Assembly (NCBI GenBank): GCA_965214975.1
Contig: OZ244055.1
Span: forward strand, 3,162,001-3,226,000
DNA from: JAJEBT01 sp965214975
GTDB lineage: Bacteria; Pseudomonadota; Alphaproteobacteria; MPNO01; UBA830
Direction: 5' to 3'
Length of the DNA: 64,000 nt
This document shows, one piece after another, positions 63,431 through 64,000 of the stretch. Every line of letters begins with the position of its first letter. The first letter of the stretch is position 1. The notes beneath the pieces were generated by a model. The model worked only from the letters and a program-made list of their open reading frames with translations. It was not told the origin of the DNA and did not search any database. The position numbers and the translations under genes were made by a program.

Positions 63431-64000
63431 GTGCCGGACGGGGACGAGCCGGTCGCCGTCAGGATCCTCTCAAGCCTCGGCGACGTCGCCCCCGAGCAGT
63501 GGGACGCCTGCGCGGGGGCCGGCAATCCCTTCGTCTCCCACGCTTTCCTGAAAACGCTCGAGGACTCGGGGGCCGCTTCGGCCGAATCCGGCTGGCAGGC
63601 CCAGCACCTCGTGATCGACGACGCCGACGGCCCGGCCGCCGTGGCGCCGTGCTACCTCAAGAGCCATTCCTACGGCGAGTACGTGTTCGACTGGGGCTGG
63701 GCCCAGGCCTACGAGCGGGCCGGCGGCAGCTACTACCCGAAACTCCAGGCGGCGGTGCCGTTCTCGCCGGTGACGGGACCGCGCCTTCTGGTGCGGCCGG
63801 GGCGGGACCGGGCGCGCTTCCGCCGGTTCCTGACCACGGGCCTGGTGGAACTGGCGCGGCGGCACGGGGTGTCGTCCCTTCACGTCACCTTCGCCGCCGA
63901 GGACGAGTGGCGGCTGTTCGGCGAGATGGGGCTCCTGCAGCGCGTCGGGCAGCAGTTCCACTGGAGGAACGAGGGCTTCGACGGCTTCGACGGCTTTCTG
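63431..64000 (+). CDS. FemAB/GNAT-like DUF482 family protein (3' truncated by window edge)
   Basis: 190 codons are visible and the frame is still open at the window end. It starts with GTG two bases after the RidA stop. The segment W-D-A-C-A-G-A-G-N-P-F-V-S-H-A-F-L near residue 24, C-Y-L-K-S-H-S-Y-G-E-Y-V-F-D-W-G-W-A near residue 76 and V-P-F-S-P-V-T-G-P-R near residue 112 are the marks of this acetyltransferase-fold family (FemAB_like), whose reaction is not known. Full members have about 380-400 residues. Confidence 0.88.
   Translation, partial: MPDGDEPVAVRILSSLGDVAPEQWDACAGAGNPFVSHAFLKTLEDSGAASAESGWQAQHLVIDDADGPAAVAPCYLKSHSYGEYVFDWGWAQAYERAGGSYYPKLQAAVPFSPVTGPRLLVRPGRDRARFRRFLTTGLVELARRHGVSSLHVTFAAEDEWRLFGEMGLLQRVGQQFHWRNEGFDGFDGFL

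Overview
The window is a very GC-rich, densely packed piece of a bacterial chromosome, most likely from an alphaproteobacterium of the Rhodospirillales/Geminicoccales type. Signs for this are an NDUFA12-type complex I subunit followed by mlaD and DUF2155, a SAM-II riboswitch in front of metZ, an RNase E with an acidic insert in its S1 domain, the order amiC-mrcA-prfB next to rne, and many Ttt-type transporter and GTG-start genes. I see no insertion sequence, prophage or CRISPR array.

Region 1 (0-3.4 kb) is a selenium island: the 3' part of selB, the selenocysteine tRNA selC, and directly behind it an AhpD-like gene whose catalytic CxxC is written C-T-Y-(UGA). Gene callers will split that gene at the TGA; I annotate it as one 372-residue selenoprotein with a SECIS-like hairpin. 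ruvX follows, convergent. Region 2 (3.5-11.5 kb) holds a 2TM protein, hmgA-fahA (homogentisate degradation; the third gene, maiA, lies at 49 kb), a SAM-II riboswitch with metZ and apaG, trkH, a lipoprotein, tRNA-Val(CAC) and a cupin.

Region 3 (12-31.4 kb) is accessory and catabolic: three formylglycine-type sulfatases, a MarR regulator with a palindromic operator in front of a tripartite tricarboxylate transporter (tctCBA), two class II aldolase-like proteins (one lacking its metal ligands), an extradiol dioxygenase, an amidohydrolase, two alpha/beta hydrolases, a MetE-like methyltransferase, a second VOC protein, a thioesterase and an acyl-CoA ligase. I read it as uptake and breakdown of sulfated, probably aromatic, compounds.

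Region 4 (31.5-49.1 kb) is core: tyrS, a 1713-residue AsmA/YhdP-like protein with three near-identical 888-bp in-frame repeats, prfB with its programmed +1 frameshift, mrcA, amiC, rne, an aminotransferase and an M48/TPR protease. Region 5 (49.1-64 kb) has maiA, an ornithine decarboxylase-like gene, two 2-oxoglutarate-oxygenase-like genes, a kinase, then NDUFA12-mlaD-methyltransferase-DUF2155, aat, accC-accB-aroQ, a TolC-like channel, ridA and a FemAB-like gene cut by the window end.

Two noncoding points stand out. A ~178-nt intergenic element with its own promoter and three conserved hairpins occurs twice, 25 kb apart and in opposite orientation, and looks like an undescribed structured RNA. 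UGA is recoded twice in this window, as selenocysteine and as a +1 frameshift in the gene of the factor that reads UGA.
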